Below, in pieces: positions 26,358 through 35,753 of a stretch of 64,000 nucleotides of DNA. This DNA is from Pseudonocardia sp. C8. Its GTDB lineage: Bacteria > Actinomycetota > Actinomycetes > Mycobacteriales > Pseudonocardiaceae. The notes beneath the pieces were generated by a model that was not told the origin of the DNA, made no database searches, and was given only the letters and a program-made list of their open reading frames with translations. Made by a program: the position numbers and the translations under genes. Positions within the stretch are counted from its first letter, which is position 1. Each line of letters begins with the position of its first letter. Location: assembly GCF_014267175.1 (NCBI RefSeq), contig NZ_JACMTR010000002.1:1314001-1378000 (forward strand). The letters are read 5' to 3'.

Positions 26358-26915
26358 GTGGGACGCCTGCCGGATCGCGACGCGCTGGAACGGGCCCGGG
26401 ACCGGACGATCCCGGACGTGCTGCCGGGGCCGGGCGACCCGGCCCTGCGGGTGCTGTTCTGCGGGATCAACCCGGGCCTGGTGTCCGCGGCGACCGGGCA
26501 CCACTTCGCCCGGCCCGGGAACCGGTTCTGGCCGGTGCTGCACGAGTCCGGGTTCACCCCGCGCCTGCTGTCCCCCGACGAGCAGGGCGAGCTCGCCCAC
26601 CTGGGGCTGGGCATCACGAACATGGCGGCGCGGGCGACCGCCCGGGCCGACGAGCTCACCGGCGCCGAGCTGGTCGCCGGCGGGGAACGGCTGCGCGCGC
26701 TCGTGCGCGAGCACCGCCCGGGGTGGCTGGCCGTGGTCGGGATCGGGGCCTTCCGGACCGCGTTCGGCCGCCGCGACGCCGTCGTGGGGGAGCAGGACGA
26801 CCGGCTCGGCGACACCCGGATCTGGGTGCTGCCCAACCCGTCCGGGCTGAACGCGCACTGGTCCCGGGCGGCGATGGTCGCGGAGTTCACCCGCCTGCGG
26901 CTCGTGAGTGCTTAG
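26358..26915 (+). CDS. mug: G/U mismatch-specific DNA glycosylase (Mug/TDG)
   Basis: Removes uracil or thymine opposite guanine, 185 aa. Active-site loop GINPGL with catalytic asparagine, RPGNRFWPVL, and the intercalation loop NPSGLNAHW are all present; NMAARATARADEL is typical. Divergent from the ligase gene with 105 bp between starts. CAGACT 6 nt before GTG 26358 may be its -10 box. Its TAG stop lies inside a 50-bp palindrome shared with the end of the opposing polymerase gene. Confidence 0.93.
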   Translation: MGRLPDRDALERARDRTIPDVLPGPGDPALRVLFCGINPGLVSAATGHHFARPGNRFWPVLHESGFTPRLLSPDEQGELAHLGLGITNMAARATARADELTGAELVAGGERLRALVREHRPGWLAVVGIGAFRTAFGRRDAVVGEQDDRLGDTRIWVLPNPSGLNAHWSRAAMVAEFTRLRLVSA

Positions 26916-26948
26916 CAGGGCCCGGGCCCTGCTAAGCACTCACGAGCC
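26899..26948. repeat. 50-bp perfect palindrome, convergent terminator (CGTGAGTG family, copy 1)
   Basis: Arms 26899-26923 and 26924-26948 are perfectly complementary over 25 bp with no spacer; the centre is GGGCCCGGGCCC. It contains the stop codons of both convergent genes (TAG at 26913-26915 on +, TGA at 26940-26942 on -). A related element lies at 31244-31285. Likely a bidirectional terminator. Confidence 0.88.
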
Positions 26949-27914
26949 CGCATCGAGGTCCGGGAGGTCCGGGGGCGGGGCACCCTCGCGGGCGTCCCGG
27001 TCGGCCCACTCCAGCAGCGGGTCGAGGGCGAAGACCGCCTCGTCGATCCCCGCGTGCAGGTCACCGAGCTCGGCGTAGCGGGCCGGCACCGTCGCGATGG
27101 TGAAGTCACCGGGCTCGCAGTCGTCGATCTCGTCCCAGCGGACCGGCGTGGACACCCGGGCGTCCGGTGTCCCGCGGACCGAGTAGGCGCAGGCGATCGT
27201 GTGGTCGCGGGCGTTCTGGTTGTAGTCGACGAAGATCTTCGTGGGATCCCGGTCCTTGCGCCACCAGGACAGGTCCACCCGGTCGCAGCGCCGCCCCACC
27301 TCCCGGGCGAACGCGTGCGCGGCCCGGCGGACGTCGGCGAACCCGTGGTCCGGCGGGATCCGCACGTAGACGTGCAGCCCGGCCCCGCCCGAGGTCTTGG
27401 GGAAGCCGGTGGCGCCGAGCTCGTCGAGGACCTCGTGCACGACCGCGGCCACCCGCCGGACGTCGGCCCAGCTCGCGGACGGCATCGGGTCGAGGTCGAT
27501 CCGCCACTCGTCGGGGGACTCGACGTCGGCGGCGCGCGAGTTCCAGGGGTGGAACTCCACGGTGGACATCTGCACCGCCCAGACCACATCGGCCAGATGG
27601 CGCACGCACAGCTCGTCCGCGGTCCGGTTGAACCGCGGGAAGTGCACACGCACGGTGCGGACCCAGTCCGGGGCGCCACGCGGGAGCCGCTTCTGGTGCA
27701 CCTTCTCGCCGGTGACCCCGGTGGGGAAGCGGTGCAGCATGCACGGCCGGTCCCGCAGCGCCCGGACGATCCCGTCGCCGACCGAGCAGTAGTACTCGGC
27801 GAGGTCCCGCTTGGTCTCGCCGCGGGCCGGGAAGTACACGCGGTCCGGGTTGGACAGGCGCACCGTCCGGTCGCCGATCGTCAGCTCGACCGGCTCGCCC
27901 GCGCCCGCGGCCAT
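26940..27914 (-). CDS. LigD-type DNA/RNA polymerase (PolDom, primase-polymerase fold)
   Basis: 324-aa stand-alone polymerase domain related to LigD-Pol. Catalytic aspartates D140 and D142 lie in WRIDLDPMPSA; KTSGGAGLHVYVRI contains the conserved histidine, and LPRGAPDWVRTV and VEFHPWNSR are also diagnostic. Such enzymes fill gaps with ribonucleotides in NHEJ and excision repair. No Ku or nuclease domain is present in the gene or in the window. A LigC plus LigD-Pol-like pair is also adjacent in mycobacteria (Rv3731/Rv3730c, from memory), but there without a mug gene between. Confidence 0.93.
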   Translation of the reverse strand: MAAGAGEPVELTIGDRTVRLSNPDRVYFPARGETKRDLAEYYCSVGDGIVRALRDRPCMLHRFPTGVTGEKVHQKRLPRGAPDWVRTVRVHFPRFNRTADELCVRHLADVVWAVQMSTVEFHPWNSRAADVESPDEWRIDLDPMPSASWADVRRVAAVVHEVLDELGATGFPKTSGGAGLHVYVRIPPDHGFADVRRAAHAFAREVGRRCDRVDLSWWRKDRDPTKIFVDYNQNARDHTIACAYSVRGTPDARVSTPVRWDEIDDCEPGDFTIATVPARYAELGDLHAGIDEAVFALDPLLEWADRDAREGAPPPDLPDLDAGS

Positions 27915-27930
27915 CGGGGGATCGGCCCGG

Positions 27931-28191
27931 TCAGTGACGCCAGCTGCGCCGCTTGTAGATCGGGTAGGCCACGGCGCCGGCCAGGCAGGCGAAGGCCGGG
28001 ATCGCCATGTAGAGGAACTCGGTCCAGCTGAGCGGATGCCCGATCAGGAACAGCAGCAGCATGATGCCGGAGACGGCGGCCGCGATCGGGAGGCCCTTCG
28101 TGAAGTTCTGGTGCCAGCCCCAGTCGACCGAGGGCTCCTCGGCCGGGTCCACGCCGGACCGGATCGCGACCTCGCGTGTCTTGCTCGCCAC
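27931..28191 (-). CDS. DUF2631 small membrane protein
   Basis: 86 aa with two hydrophobic segments (IAAAVSGIMLLLFLIGHPL and the one around YMAIPAFACLAGAVAYPI) and a basic end YKRRSWRH. N-terminal VDPAEEPSVDWGWHQNF is the recognisable family part. DUF2631 genes neighbour dxr in many actinobacteria; function unknown. Divergent from dxr with 84 bp between starts. Confidence 0.9.
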   Translation of the reverse strand: MASKTREVAIRSGVDPAEEPSVDWGWHQNFTKGLPIAAAVSGIMLLLFLIGHPLSWTEFLYMAIPAFACLAGAVAYPIYKRRSWRH

Positions 28192-28275
28192 GTGCTTCCT
28201 CCCGCTACGACCGATGCGACCACCTGACGGTCGGGGTCATCGTCGCACAACCTCCGGACCGGAGGATGATGCGAG

Positions 28276-29424
28276 GTGATGAAGTCACTCGTCGTGTTGG
28301 GCAGCACCGGGTCGATCGGCACCCAGGCCCTCGAGGTGATCACCAAGGCCGGTGGGTTCACCGTCACCGGGCTGGCCGCGGGTGGGTCGGACCTGCCGCT
28401 GCTGATCGCGCAGGCCCGGGAGCACCGGGTCCCGCGGGTCGCGGTGCCGTCCCCGGCGGCCGCCGCCGAGCTCCGGGCGGCGCTGCCCGGCGTCGAGGTG
28501 CTGGACGGGCCGTCCGCGGCCGCCGAGCTGGTGACGGCCGCCGGCGCCGACATCGTGCTCAACGGCATCACCGGGTCCCGCGGCCTCGGGCCCACCCTGG
28601 CCGCGCTCGGGACCGGGGCCCGGCTGGCGCTGGCGAACAAGGAGTCGCTGATCGCGGGCGGCCCCCTGGTGCTCGCGGCGGCCGCGCCCGGGCAGATCGT
28701 GCCGGTCGACTCGGAGCACTCGGCGCTGGCGCAGTGCCTGCGCGGCGGGCGGGCCGGGGAGGTGGAACGCCTCGTCCTCACCGCGTCCGGCGGGCCGTTC
28801 CGCGGCCGGGCCCGGGAGTCGTTGCGCGGCGTCACCGTGGAGCAGGCGCTGCAGCACCCCACCTGGGACATGGGCCCGGTCATCACGATCAACTCGGCGA
28901 CGCTGGTCAACAAGGGGCTCGAGGTCATCGAGGCGCACCTGCTGTTCGGCATCCCCTACGACCGGATCGACGTCACCGTGCACCCGCAGTCGATCGTCCA
29001 CTCGATGGTGACGTTCAGCGACGGTTCGACGATCGCGCAGGCGTCCCCGCCGGACATGCGGCTCCCGATCGCGCTGGCGCTGGGATGGCCGGACCGCATC
29101 CCCGGCGCCTCGACGCCGTGCACCTGGGACACCGCGCAGACCTGGACCTTCGAGCCGCTCGACGACGACGCGTTCCCCGGTGTCCGGCTCGCCCGCGCGG
29201 CCGGCCGCGCCGGCGGGTGCGTCCCGGCCGTCCTCAACGCCGCCAACGAGGAGCTCGTGGAGGCGTTCGTGCGGGGGAGGATCGGGTACCTCGGGGTCAC
29301 CGACCTGCTGGAAGGGGTGCTGGAGGCGGCCGACGCCTGGACCGGTGATCCGGCTACCGTGGCGGACGTGCTGGCGGCCGAGGAGTGGGCCCGCGCCCAC
29401 GCGCGGGAGAAGGCGGGATCGTGA
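28276..29424 (+). CDS. dxr: 1-deoxy-D-xylulose 5-phosphate reductoisomerase
   Basis: Second step of the MEP isoprenoid pathway: DXP to MEP with NADPH. 382 aa. NADPH loop GSTGSIGTQ, metal/substrate motif [20 protein letters not shown], and [26 protein letters not shown] (family signature; here split over residues ~195-220) with [10 protein letters not shown]. The start is GTG 28276 or the adjacent ATG 28279; GGAGG at 28261 precedes both. Overlaps rip1 by 4 nt (GTGA), forming dxr-rip1-HAD. Confidence 0.97.
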   Translation: MMKSLVVLGSTGSIGTQALEVITKAGGFTVTGLAAGGSDLPLLIAQAREHRVPRVAVPSPAAAAELRAALPGVEVLDGPSAAAELVTAAGADIVLNGITGSRGLGPTLAALGTGARLALANKESLIAGGPLVLAAAAPGQIVPVDSEHSALAQCLRGGRAGEVERLVLTASGGPFRGRARESLRGVTVEQALQHPTWDMGPVITINSATLVNKGLEVIEAHLLFGIPYDRIDVTVHPQSIVHSMVTFSDGSTIAQASPPDMRLPIALALGWPDRIPGASTPCTWDTAQTWTFEPLDDDAFPGVRLARAAGRAGGCVPAVLNAANEELVEAFVRGRIGYLGVTDLLEGVLEAADAWTGDPATVADVLAAEEWARAHAREKAGS

Positions 29425-30743
29425 GCGTGCTCTGGACGGTCGTCGGGATCGCGATCTTCTTCTTCGGGCTGCTCGTCTCGATCGCCTGGCACGAGCTCGG
29501 GCACTTCGCCACCGCCCGCTGGTTCGGGATCAAGGTCCCGGAGTTCATGGTCGGGTTCGGCCGGACCGTCTGGTCGGTGCGGCGTGGCGAGACCGAGTAC
29601 GGCATCAAGGCCATCCCGCTCGGCGGCTACGTCCGGATGATCGGGATGCTGCCGCCGGCCCCCGGTGGCGGCCGGCTCGGCCGCAGCCGCCGGACCGGCC
29701 CGTTCCAGGGGCTGATGGACGACGCGCGCCGGCAGTCCCAGGCCGACGTGCTGCCGCAGGACGAGGACCGGCAGTTCTGGACCCGGGCGCCGTGGAAGCG
29801 GATCATCGTCATGTTCGCCGGGCCGTTCATGAACCTGGTCCTGGCCGTGGCCCTGTTCTTCGTGACGCTGATGGGCGTCGGCGTGCTCACCCCGAACACC
29901 CAGGTCGCGGCGCTCGAGGAGTGCGTGGTGCCGGTGACGGCGGTGCAGAACGGCGCGCCCGACCGCTGCCCGACCGGTGCGCCGCACGCGCCGGCCCTGG
30001 CCGCCGGCATGCAGCCCGACGACCGCATCGTGTCGGTGCGCGGCCAGGCGTTCGGACCGGACGACGGCGAGGCCCTGCAGGACGCGATCCGGGCGTCCTC
30101 CGGGCCGACGCCGGTCGTCGTCGAACGGGCTGGGCAGCAGGTCCCGCTCATGGTGAACGTGATCCCGAACACCCTTCCGGACCGCGACTCGGACGACCCG
30201 AACGCCACGGTCACCGCCGGGTACCTCGGCGTGCTGCTCGACACGAGCTACCAGCCGATGAGCGCGGGCGAGACGGTCGCGCAGATCGGTGACGGTATCG
30301 GCCGGACCGCCGAGGCGATCACTCAGATCCCGGCCCGGATCCCGGCGTTGTTCGGCGCGGCGTTCCTCGGGGAGGAGCGCGGCGAGGACAGCCCGATGGG
30401 CGTGGTCGGGGTGTCCCGGATCGGCGGCGAGATCCTCGCCCAGCAGGACGCGCCGTGGCAGCAGGACGTGGGCCTGTTCCTCAACATGCTCGCCGCGGTG
30501 AACCTGTCGCTGTTCCTGCTGAACCTGCTCCCGATCCCGCCGCTGGACGGCGGCCAGATCGTCCCGGCGATCTGGGAGTCGATCAAGCGGAACACCGCCC
30601 GGGCGTTCGGCAGGCCCGACCCCGGCCCGGTCGACGCGGCCAAGCTGCTGCCCTTCGCGTACGTGTTCGTCCTGGTGTTCCTCGGTTTCTCGGTGATGGT
30701 CGCCATCGCCGACATCGTCAACCCGGTGCGGATCTTCGGGTGA
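29421..30743 (+). CDS. rip1: Site-2 zinc metalloprotease (Rip1/RseP, M50 family)
   Basis: Intramembrane protease that cuts anti-sigma factors and other membrane proteins, 440 aa. Zinc motif H24-E25-x2-H28 in the first membrane segment (AWHELGHFA), one PDZ domain in the middle (about residues 180-260) and the third zinc ligand D376 in PPLDGGQI. Substrates in mycobacteria include anti-sigma factors; none lies in this window. GTG 29421 overlaps the dxr stop. The dxr-rip1-ispG order is conserved. Confidence 0.96.
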   Translation: MSVLWTVVGIAIFFFGLLVSIAWHELGHFATARWFGIKVPEFMVGFGRTVWSVRRGETEYGIKAIPLGGYVRMIGMLPPAPGGGRLGRSRRTGPFQGLMDDARRQSQADVLPQDEDRQFWTRAPWKRIIVMFAGPFMNLVLAVALFFVTLMGVGVLTPNTQVAALEECVVPVTAVQNGAPDRCPTGAPHAPALAAGMQPDDRIVSVRGQAFGPDDGEALQDAIRASSGPTPVVVERAGQQVPLMVNVIPNTLPDRDSDDPNATVTAGYLGVLLDTSYQPMSAGETVAQIGDGIGRTAEAITQIPARIPALFGAAFLGEERGEDSPMGVVGVSRIGGEILAQQDAPWQQDVGLFLNMLAAVNLSLFLLNLLPIPPLDGGQIVPAIWESIKRNTARAFGRPDPGPVDAAKLLPFAYVFVLVFLGFSVMVAIADIVNPVRIFG

Positions 30744-31228
30744 GCCCGGGGGACGACGCCCGCCCGCTCGCGGTCTTCGACATCGACGGCGTCCTGGCCG
30801 ACGTGTCGCACCGGCTGCACCACCTCGACCGCTACCGGTGGGACATGTTCTTCGCCGCCGCCGAGGCCGACCCGCTGCTCGACGAGGGCGCCGAGCGGCT
30901 GCGCGCGGCCCAGGAGGACCACGACGTCGTCTACCTCACCGGGCGCCCCGAACGGAACCGACGGCTGACCCAGACCTGGCTGGCCCGGTTCGGCCTGCCC
31001 ACCGGCCCGCTGTTCATGCGTTCCGACGACGACCGCCGGCCCGCCCGGTACGTCAAGCGCGAGGTGCTGCGGCTGCTCGCCCGGGAACGGAAGGTCGCGA
31101 TGATCATCGACGACGACCCGGCCGTCGTCCGGGTGCTCGAGGCCGACGGCTGGCCGGTCGAGCTGGCCACCTGGCTGCCGCACTCGTCGACGTTGCTGGA
31201 CGCGCAGGAGCGGCAGGGCCGCACCTAA
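30740..31228 (+). CDS. HAD-superfamily phosphatase-like protein
   Basis: 162 aa. HAD motif [10 protein letters not shown] (nucleophile D14 and D16), motif II-like [10 protein letters not shown], and motif [15 protein letters not shown]. It lacks a cap domain and resembles polynucleotide-kinase 3'-phosphatase-like HADs; substrate unknown. The GTG start overlaps the rip1 stop by 4 nt, so it is the last gene of the dxr-rip1 transcript; a palindrome follows 16 nt after its TAA stop. Confidence 0.85.
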   Translation: MSPGDDARPLAVFDIDGVLADVSHRLHHLDRYRWDMFFAAAEADPLLDEGAERLRAAQEDHDVVYLTGRPERNRRLTQTWLARFGLPTGPLFMRSDDDRRPARYVKREVLRLLARERKVAMIIDDDPAVVRVLEADGWPVELATWLPHSSTLLDAQERQGRT

Positions 31229-31243
31229 GGGGCGCTCCGCGCC

Positions 31244-31285
31244 CGTGAGTGGTTATCAGGGTCCTGGCCCTGATAACCACTCACG
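31244..31285. repeat. Interrupted palindrome, probable terminator (CGTGAGTG family, copy 2)
   Basis: Arms CGTGAGTGGTTATCAGGG (31244-31261) and its exact reverse complement (31268-31285) around TCCTGG. Compared with copy 1 (26899-26948) the arms differ at two positions, each matched by a complementary change in the other arm. It sits between the HAD gene and the ispG promoter, a natural place to end the dxr-rip1-HAD transcript. Confidence 0.85.
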
Positions 31286-31349
31286 AGCACGCAGTGCCAC
31301 ACCTCACGGGGTACGGCGGCGTGTCGACGGCGATGGGATAGTGGGCTCC

Positions 31350-32504
31350 GTGAGCGTCTCCCTGGGTATGCCGTCCGCGCCCGCGCCGACCCTGGCCCCG
31401 CGCCGGAAGACCCGGCAGCTGCAGGTCGGGCCGGTCGGTGTCGGCTCCGACCACCCGATCTCCGTCCAGTCGATGACGACCACCCTGACCGCCGACGTCA
31501 ACGCGACGCTGCAGCAGATCGCGGAGCTGACCGCGTCCGGCTGCGACATCGTCCGGGTGGCGTGCCCGTCGGCCGACGACGCCGAGGCCCTCCCGGCCAT
31601 CGCGACGAAGTCGCAGATCCCGGTGATCGCCGACATCCACTTCCAGCCCAAGTACGTGTTCGCCGCGATCGAGGCAGGCTGCGCCGCGGTCCGGGTGAAC
31701 CCCGGCAACATCCGGAAGTTCGACGACCAGGTCAAGGAGATCGCGCAGGCCGCGAAGGACCGCGGCACGCCGATCCGGATCGGGGTCAACGCCGGCTCGC
31801 TCGACAAGCGCCTGCTGGAGAAGCACGGCAAGGCCACCCCGGAGGCCCTGGCCGAGTCGGCGCTGTGGGAGGCGAGCCTGTTCGCCGAGCACGACTTCCA
31901 CGACATCAAGATCTCGGTGAAGCACAACGACCCGGTCGTGATGGTGCGGGCCTACGAGCTGCTCGCCGAGCAGTGCGACTACCCGCTGCACCTCGGCGTC
32001 ACCGAGGCCGGTCCGGCGTTCCAGGGCACGATCAAGTCCGCGGTCGCGTTCGGGGCGCTGCTGCGCCAGGGGATCGGCGACACGATCCGGGTGTCGCTGT
32101 CCGCGCCGCCGGTCGAGGAGATCAAGGTCGGACAGCAGATCCTGGAGTCGCTGAACCTGCGCCCGCGCCGCCTGGAGATCGTCTCCTGCCCGTCCTGCGG
32201 CCGCGCCCAGGTCGACGTCTACAAGCTCGCCGACGAGGTCACCGCCGGCCTGACCGGTATGGAGGTCCCGCTGCGGGTGGCCGTCATGGGGTGCGTCGTG
32301 AACGGGCCGGGGGAGGCCCGCGAGGCGGACCTGGGCGTCGCGTCCGGCAACGGCAAGGGCCAGATCTTCGTCAAGGGCGAGGTCATCAAGACCGTCCCCG
32401 AGCACAAGATCGTGGAGACGCTGATCGACGAGGCGATGCGGATCGCCGAGGGCATGGAGATCGCCGACGGGGCGTCCGGCGAGCCCCAGGTGACGGTGGG
32501 CTGA
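31350..32504 (+). CDS. ispG: 4-hydroxy-3-methylbut-2-en-1-yl diphosphate synthase (IspG/GcpE)
   Basis: [4Fe-4S] enzyme converting MEcPP to HMBPP, the penultimate MEP step, 384 aa. TIM-barrel part: [41 protein letters not shown]; cluster cysteines in [13 protein letters not shown] and [18 protein letters not shown] 31350 is chosen because GATAGT (31337-31342) lies 7 nt upstream and the N-terminus aligns with mycobacterial IspG. Directly after the stop comes a dispersed repeat (32504-32528). Confidence 0.97.
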   Translation: MSVSLGMPSAPAPTLAPRRKTRQLQVGPVGVGSDHPISVQSMTTTLTADVNATLQQIAELTASGCDIVRVACPSADDAEALPAIATKSQIPVIADIHFQPKYVFAAIEAGCAAVRVNPGNIRKFDDQVKEIAQAAKDRGTPIRIGVNAGSLDKRLLEKHGKATPEALAESALWEASLFAEHDFHDIKISVKHNDPVVMVRAYELLAEQCDYPLHLGVTEAGPAFQGTIKSAVAFGALLRQGIGDTIRVSLSAPPVEEIKVGQQILESLNLRPRRLEIVSCPSCGRAQVDVYKLADEVTAGLTGMEVPLRVAVMGCVVNGPGEAREADLGVASGNGKGQIFVKGEVIKTVPEHKIVETLIDEAMRIAEGMEIADGASGEPQVTVG

Positions 32505-32528
32505 GCGGAGCGAGCATCTGCACCGACC
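32504..32528 (+). repeat. Dispersed AGCGGAGCGAGCATC element, copy 1 (after ispG)
   Basis: The 25 bases from the last base of the ispG stop match 57164-57188 inside proS at 23 of 25 positions, and the first 18 match 35701-35718 after the DUF3054 gene exactly. Core AGCGGAGCGAGCATCTGC. It lies between ispG and the GNAT promoter. Confidence 0.8.
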
Positions 32529-32555
32529 ACCCGCCCTCATGGCATCATGACACCC

Positions 32556-33389
32556 GTGCTGAGGGTGGCCGGGCCGCGGCTTCTCGACGATCGTCACCGC
32601 TCCGGGGTGCACGACGTGCTCGACGCGGACCCGGTCGCGTCCTGCATGGTCGCCGCCCGCGTCGAGGCGGTCGGCCTGGATCCGTGGCGGCTGGGTGGCG
32701 AGCTGTGGGCCTACGGCGCCCCGGTCGACGGACTCTGCTTCTCCGGCGCCAACCTCGTCCCGCTGCGCGGTGAGCGTTCCGCCATCCGCGCGTTCGCCGA
32801 CCGGGCCCGCCGCGGCGGGCGGGTCTGCTCGTCGCTGGTCGGCCGCGCCGAGCTGGTGCTCCCGCTGTGGGAGGAGCTCGCTCCCGTCTGGGGGCCGGCC
32901 CGGGAGGTCCGGGCGGACCAGCCCCTGATGACGATGCACGGCATGCCCGCGATCGCGCCGGACCCGCAGGTACGTCCCGTCCGGATCGACGAGCTCGACC
33001 GCTACCTGCCCGCCGCCGTCTCGATGTTCGTCGAGGAGGTCGGTGTCGACCCGCGGGACGGCGACGGCGGGGCCGGCTACCGCGCCCGGGTCGCCGAGCT
33101 GATCACGTCGGGCCGGGCGTTCGCCCGGTTCCACGACGGCGAGGTCGTCTTCAAGGCCGAGATCGGTGCGATGTCGCGGTCGGTGGGGCAGATCCAGGGC
33201 GTGTGGGTGCACCCGGCCTGGCGCGGGCACGGGCTGGGTACGGCCGGGACCGCCAGCGTCACCCTGGCGCTGGCGTCGATGGGGCGCTGCGCGAGCCTCT
33301 ACGTCAACGCCTTCAACTCGCCCGCCCGGGCCGCGTACCGGCGGGTGGGGTTCACCCAGGTCGGCCGGTTCGCGACCGTCCTGTTCTGA
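32556..33389 (+). CDS. DUF4081/GNAT acetyltransferase-like protein
   Basis: 277 aa in two parts: an N-terminal DUF4081-type region (LLDDRHRSGVHDVLDADPVASCMVAARVE) and a C-terminal GNAT domain with VWVHPAWRGHGLGTAGTASV as acetyl-CoA loop and FNSPARAAYRRVGFTQVG at the end. Mycobacteria carry a homologue at the same place after ispG. Acceptor unknown. GTG 32556 is preferred to ATG 32547 because CATCAT (32543-32548) would be a -10 box 7 nt upstream. Confidence 0.88.
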   Translation: MLRVAGPRLLDDRHRSGVHDVLDADPVASCMVAARVEAVGLDPWRLGGELWAYGAPVDGLCFSGANLVPLRGERSAIRAFADRARRGGRVCSSLVGRAELVLPLWEELAPVWGPAREVRADQPLMTMHGMPAIAPDPQVRPVRIDELDRYLPAAVSMFVEEVGVDPRDGDGGAGYRARVAELITSGRAFARFHDGEVVFKAEIGAMSRSVGQIQGVWVHPAWRGHGLGTAGTASVTLALASMGRCASLYVNAFNSPARAAYRRVGFTQVGRFATVLF

Positions 33390-33446
33390 CGCAGCTCCCG
33401 GGGGCTTCAACTCCCCATGATCCCCCGGTGGGCATACTCGGGGACC

Positions 33447-35279
33447 GTGCTGCGCTCCCTGCGGAACCGTCCCCTCGTCCTCGTCGCCGTGATCGCCGTG
33501 CTGGCCGCGGCCGGCGCCGTCGTGGCGCTGCTGCGCCCGTGGGGCGGCGCGGGCTCGACGGCGGAGGAGTACGTCGCGGCGTGGGCGGCCGGGAACGCCC
33601 CGGCGGCGGCCGCGCTCACGACCGACCCGCCGGGTGCGGGCGAGTACCTGGAACGGGCCCGGGGCGACCTGTCGGCGACCGCGATGACGGCCCGGGTCAC
33701 CGGCACCCGGACCGATGGCGAGCGGGCGACGTCGACCGTCGAGGTGCACTGGGACCTCGGCGAGGGCCGGACCTGGGACTACACCCTGGAGCTGCCGCTG
33801 GTCGCGGCCGCCGAGACCGGCGCGAACGACACCGGGTGGGCGGTCGACTGGTCCCCGGCGGCGTTCGCGCCGGGCCTCGGTGACGGGCAGCGCCCGGTGA
33901 ACCGCACGGTCACGGCCAACCCCGCACCGGTGCTGGACGCGAGCGGCGCCACGCTGCTCGCCCCCACCCCGGTCGTGACGGTCATGCTGGACAAGCGTGC
34001 CACCGGCCAGGCCGCGGGGCCGCTGGGTTCGGCACTGGGCACCGTCGACCCGTCGATCACCCGGACCTCGATCACGAACGGGGCGAACGCGACGCCGGAC
34101 GGGCAGGCGTACACCGTCGCCGTCCTGCGCGAGCCGGACTACCAGCGGGTCCGCGACCGGATCCACGACCTGCCCGGGGTGCGGTTCGTGTCGTCGACCC
34201 GCCTGCTGCCCCCGGACTCCGGTTTCGCGGGCCAGGTGATCCAGGGTGCGCGTGCCGACATCGAGAAGGCCGCCGGGGGCACGCCCGGCTGGTCGGTCGA
34301 CGCCGTCGGACCGGACGGCGCCACGGTCCGCTCGCTGGCCGGCACCCCGCCCGGGCCGGGGAAGCCGGTCACGCTGGAGCTGGACCGGGCCGTCCAGGAC
34401 GCCGCGCAGGCCGCCGTGAACGGCGAGTCGAGGCAGGCCATGATCGTGGCGGTGCGGCCGTCGACCGGTGCGGTGCTCGCCGTCGCGCAGAACCCCGCCG
34501 CGGACCGGGACGGGGCGCTGGCCCTGACCGGCCGCTACCCGCCGGGATCCACGTTCAAGATCGTCACCGCGTACGGGGCGATGCCGGCGCAGAACCTCAC
34601 CCCGCAGTCGCCCGTGGACTGCCCGGGCACCACCGTGATCGACGGGCGCACGATCCCGAACGAGGACACGTTCGCGCTCGGGACCGTCCCGCTGCAGCAG
34701 GCGTTCGCGCGGTCGTGCAACACGACGTTCTCCCGGCTCGCGCTCGCCCTGCCGCCGGACGGGCTGCCGCGGGCGGGGAAGGCGCTCGGCTTCGGCGCGG
34801 ACTGGAAGGTCCCGGGGATGACGACGATCACGGGCACGGTCGACGCGGCCACCGACGACCTGCAGCGGGCCTCCGACGGCTTCGGCCAGGGCGACGTGCT
34901 GGCGTCCCCGTTCGGGATGGCGATGGTGTCGGCGACGGTCGCGCGCGGCGCCCCGGTCACGCCGACCCTCATCCGCGGCACGACCACCGAGGCCACGGTG
35001 GCCCCGGGCGCCCCGGACCCGGCGGTGCTGGACCGGCTGCGGCCGATGATGCGGGCCGTCGTGACGTCCGGCACCGCGACCGCGGCGAACGGGCAGGGCG
35101 AGGTGTTCGGCAAGACCGGCACCGCCGAGTACGCCGGCCCGGACGGCCGCAACCGGTCGCACGGCTGGTTCACCGGCTACCGCGGCGACCTGGCCTTCGC
35201 CACCCTGATCGTGGACGGCGGCTCGTCCGGTCCGGCGGTGCAGCTGAGCGCGCGGTTCCTGGGCGACGTCCCGCGATGA
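33447..35279 (+). CDS. Penicillin-binding protein, class B, with MecA_N-like domain
   Basis: Peptidoglycan transpeptidase, 610 aa. N-terminal signal anchor PLVLVAVIAVLAAAGAVVALL; NTF2-like MecA_N domain about residues 40-150; dimerisation domain; transpeptidase domain with S368-x-x-K (STFK), S423-C-N and K556-T-G (KTGTAEY). All three active-site motifs are intact. Mycobacterial PbpL has the same architecture and locus. Start GTG 33447 follows CATACT by 8 nt; in-frame ATG 33417 would add 10 residues. Confidence 0.93.
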   Translation: MLRSLRNRPLVLVAVIAVLAAAGAVVALLRPWGGAGSTAEEYVAAWAAGNAPAAAALTTDPPGAGEYLERARGDLSATAMTARVTGTRTDGERATSTVEVHWDLGEGRTWDYTLELPLVAAAETGANDTGWAVDWSPAAFAPGLGDGQRPVNRTVTANPAPVLDASGATLLAPTPVVTVMLDKRATGQAAGPLGSALGTVDPSITRTSITNGANATPDGQAYTVAVLREPDYQRVRDRIHDLPGVRFVSSTRLLPPDSGFAGQVIQGARADIEKAAGGTPGWSVDAVGPDGATVRSLAGTPPGPGKPVTLELDRAVQDAAQAAVNGESRQAMIVAVRPSTGAVLAVAQNPAADRDGALALTGRYPPGSTFKIVTAYGAMPAQNLTPQSPVDCPGTTVIDGRTIPNEDTFALGTVPLQQAFARSCNTTFSRLALALPPDGLPRAGKALGFGADWKVPGMTTITGTVDAATDDLQRASDGFGQGDVLASPFGMAMVSATVARGAPVTPTLIRGTTTEATVAPGAPDPAVLDRLRPMMRAVVTSGTATAANGQGEVFGKTGTAEYAGPDGRNRSHGWFTGYRGDLAFATLIVDGGSSGPAVQLSARFLGDVPR

Positions 35280-35701
35280 GGGCTCCCTTGCCCGCACCGC
35301 TTACCCTGGTCGTCGTGCATCCGAGCCGGATCCCCGCCCTGGCGCTGGCCACCGACCTGGTCGCGGTCGTGGTCTTCGCCGCCCTCGGCCGGGTCAGCCA
35401 CGCCGAGGCCGGCAGCCTCACCGGTCTGATCGGCACCGCGCTGCCGTTCCTGGTGGGGGCCGGGGCGGCGTGGGCGACGCCGTGGGTGCGGGCCGACCCC
35501 GTCTCGGTGCGGGCCGGCCTGGTGGTGCTGGTACTGGCCGCCGGCATCGGCTTCCTGCTGCGCTGGGGGTTCCTCGGGCGGCTGCCGCTGTCGTTCGCGA
35601 TCGTCGCGGTGTCCGCGCTCGGCGTGCTGCTGCTGGGCTGGCGCGGGCTGTCCGCCGGGGTGGCGCGGATGCGGGGCCCGCGGGAGACGTCACGCAGCTG
35701 A
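35276..35701 (+). CDS. DUF3054 family membrane protein
   Basis: 141 aa, four hydrophobic segments including [39 protein letters not shown] and [25 protein letters not shown] followed by the GTALPFLVG helix is the recognisable family part. ATGA overlap with the PBP gene implies coupling. Function unknown. Its stop runs straight into a dispersed repeat element. Confidence 0.9.
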   Translation: MRAPLPAPLTLVVVHPSRIPALALATDLVAVVVFAALGRVSHAEAGSLTGLIGTALPFLVGAGAAWATPWVRADPVSVRAGLVVLVLAAGIGFLLRWGFLGRLPLSFAIVAVSALGVLLLGWRGLSAGVARMRGPRETSRS

Positions 35702-35722
35702 GCGGAGCGAGCATCTGCGCTG
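35701..35722 (+). repeat. Dispersed AGCGGAGCGAGCATC element, copy 2 (after DUF3054 gene)
   Basis: AGCGGAGCGAGCATCTGC starts on the last base of the TGA stop, exactly as after ispG (32504). The mapB -10 box begins 18 bp after the end of the element. Confidence 0.8.
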
Positions 35723-35753
35723 CGCGGCACGGGCGAGGCCTACCATGGTCGCC

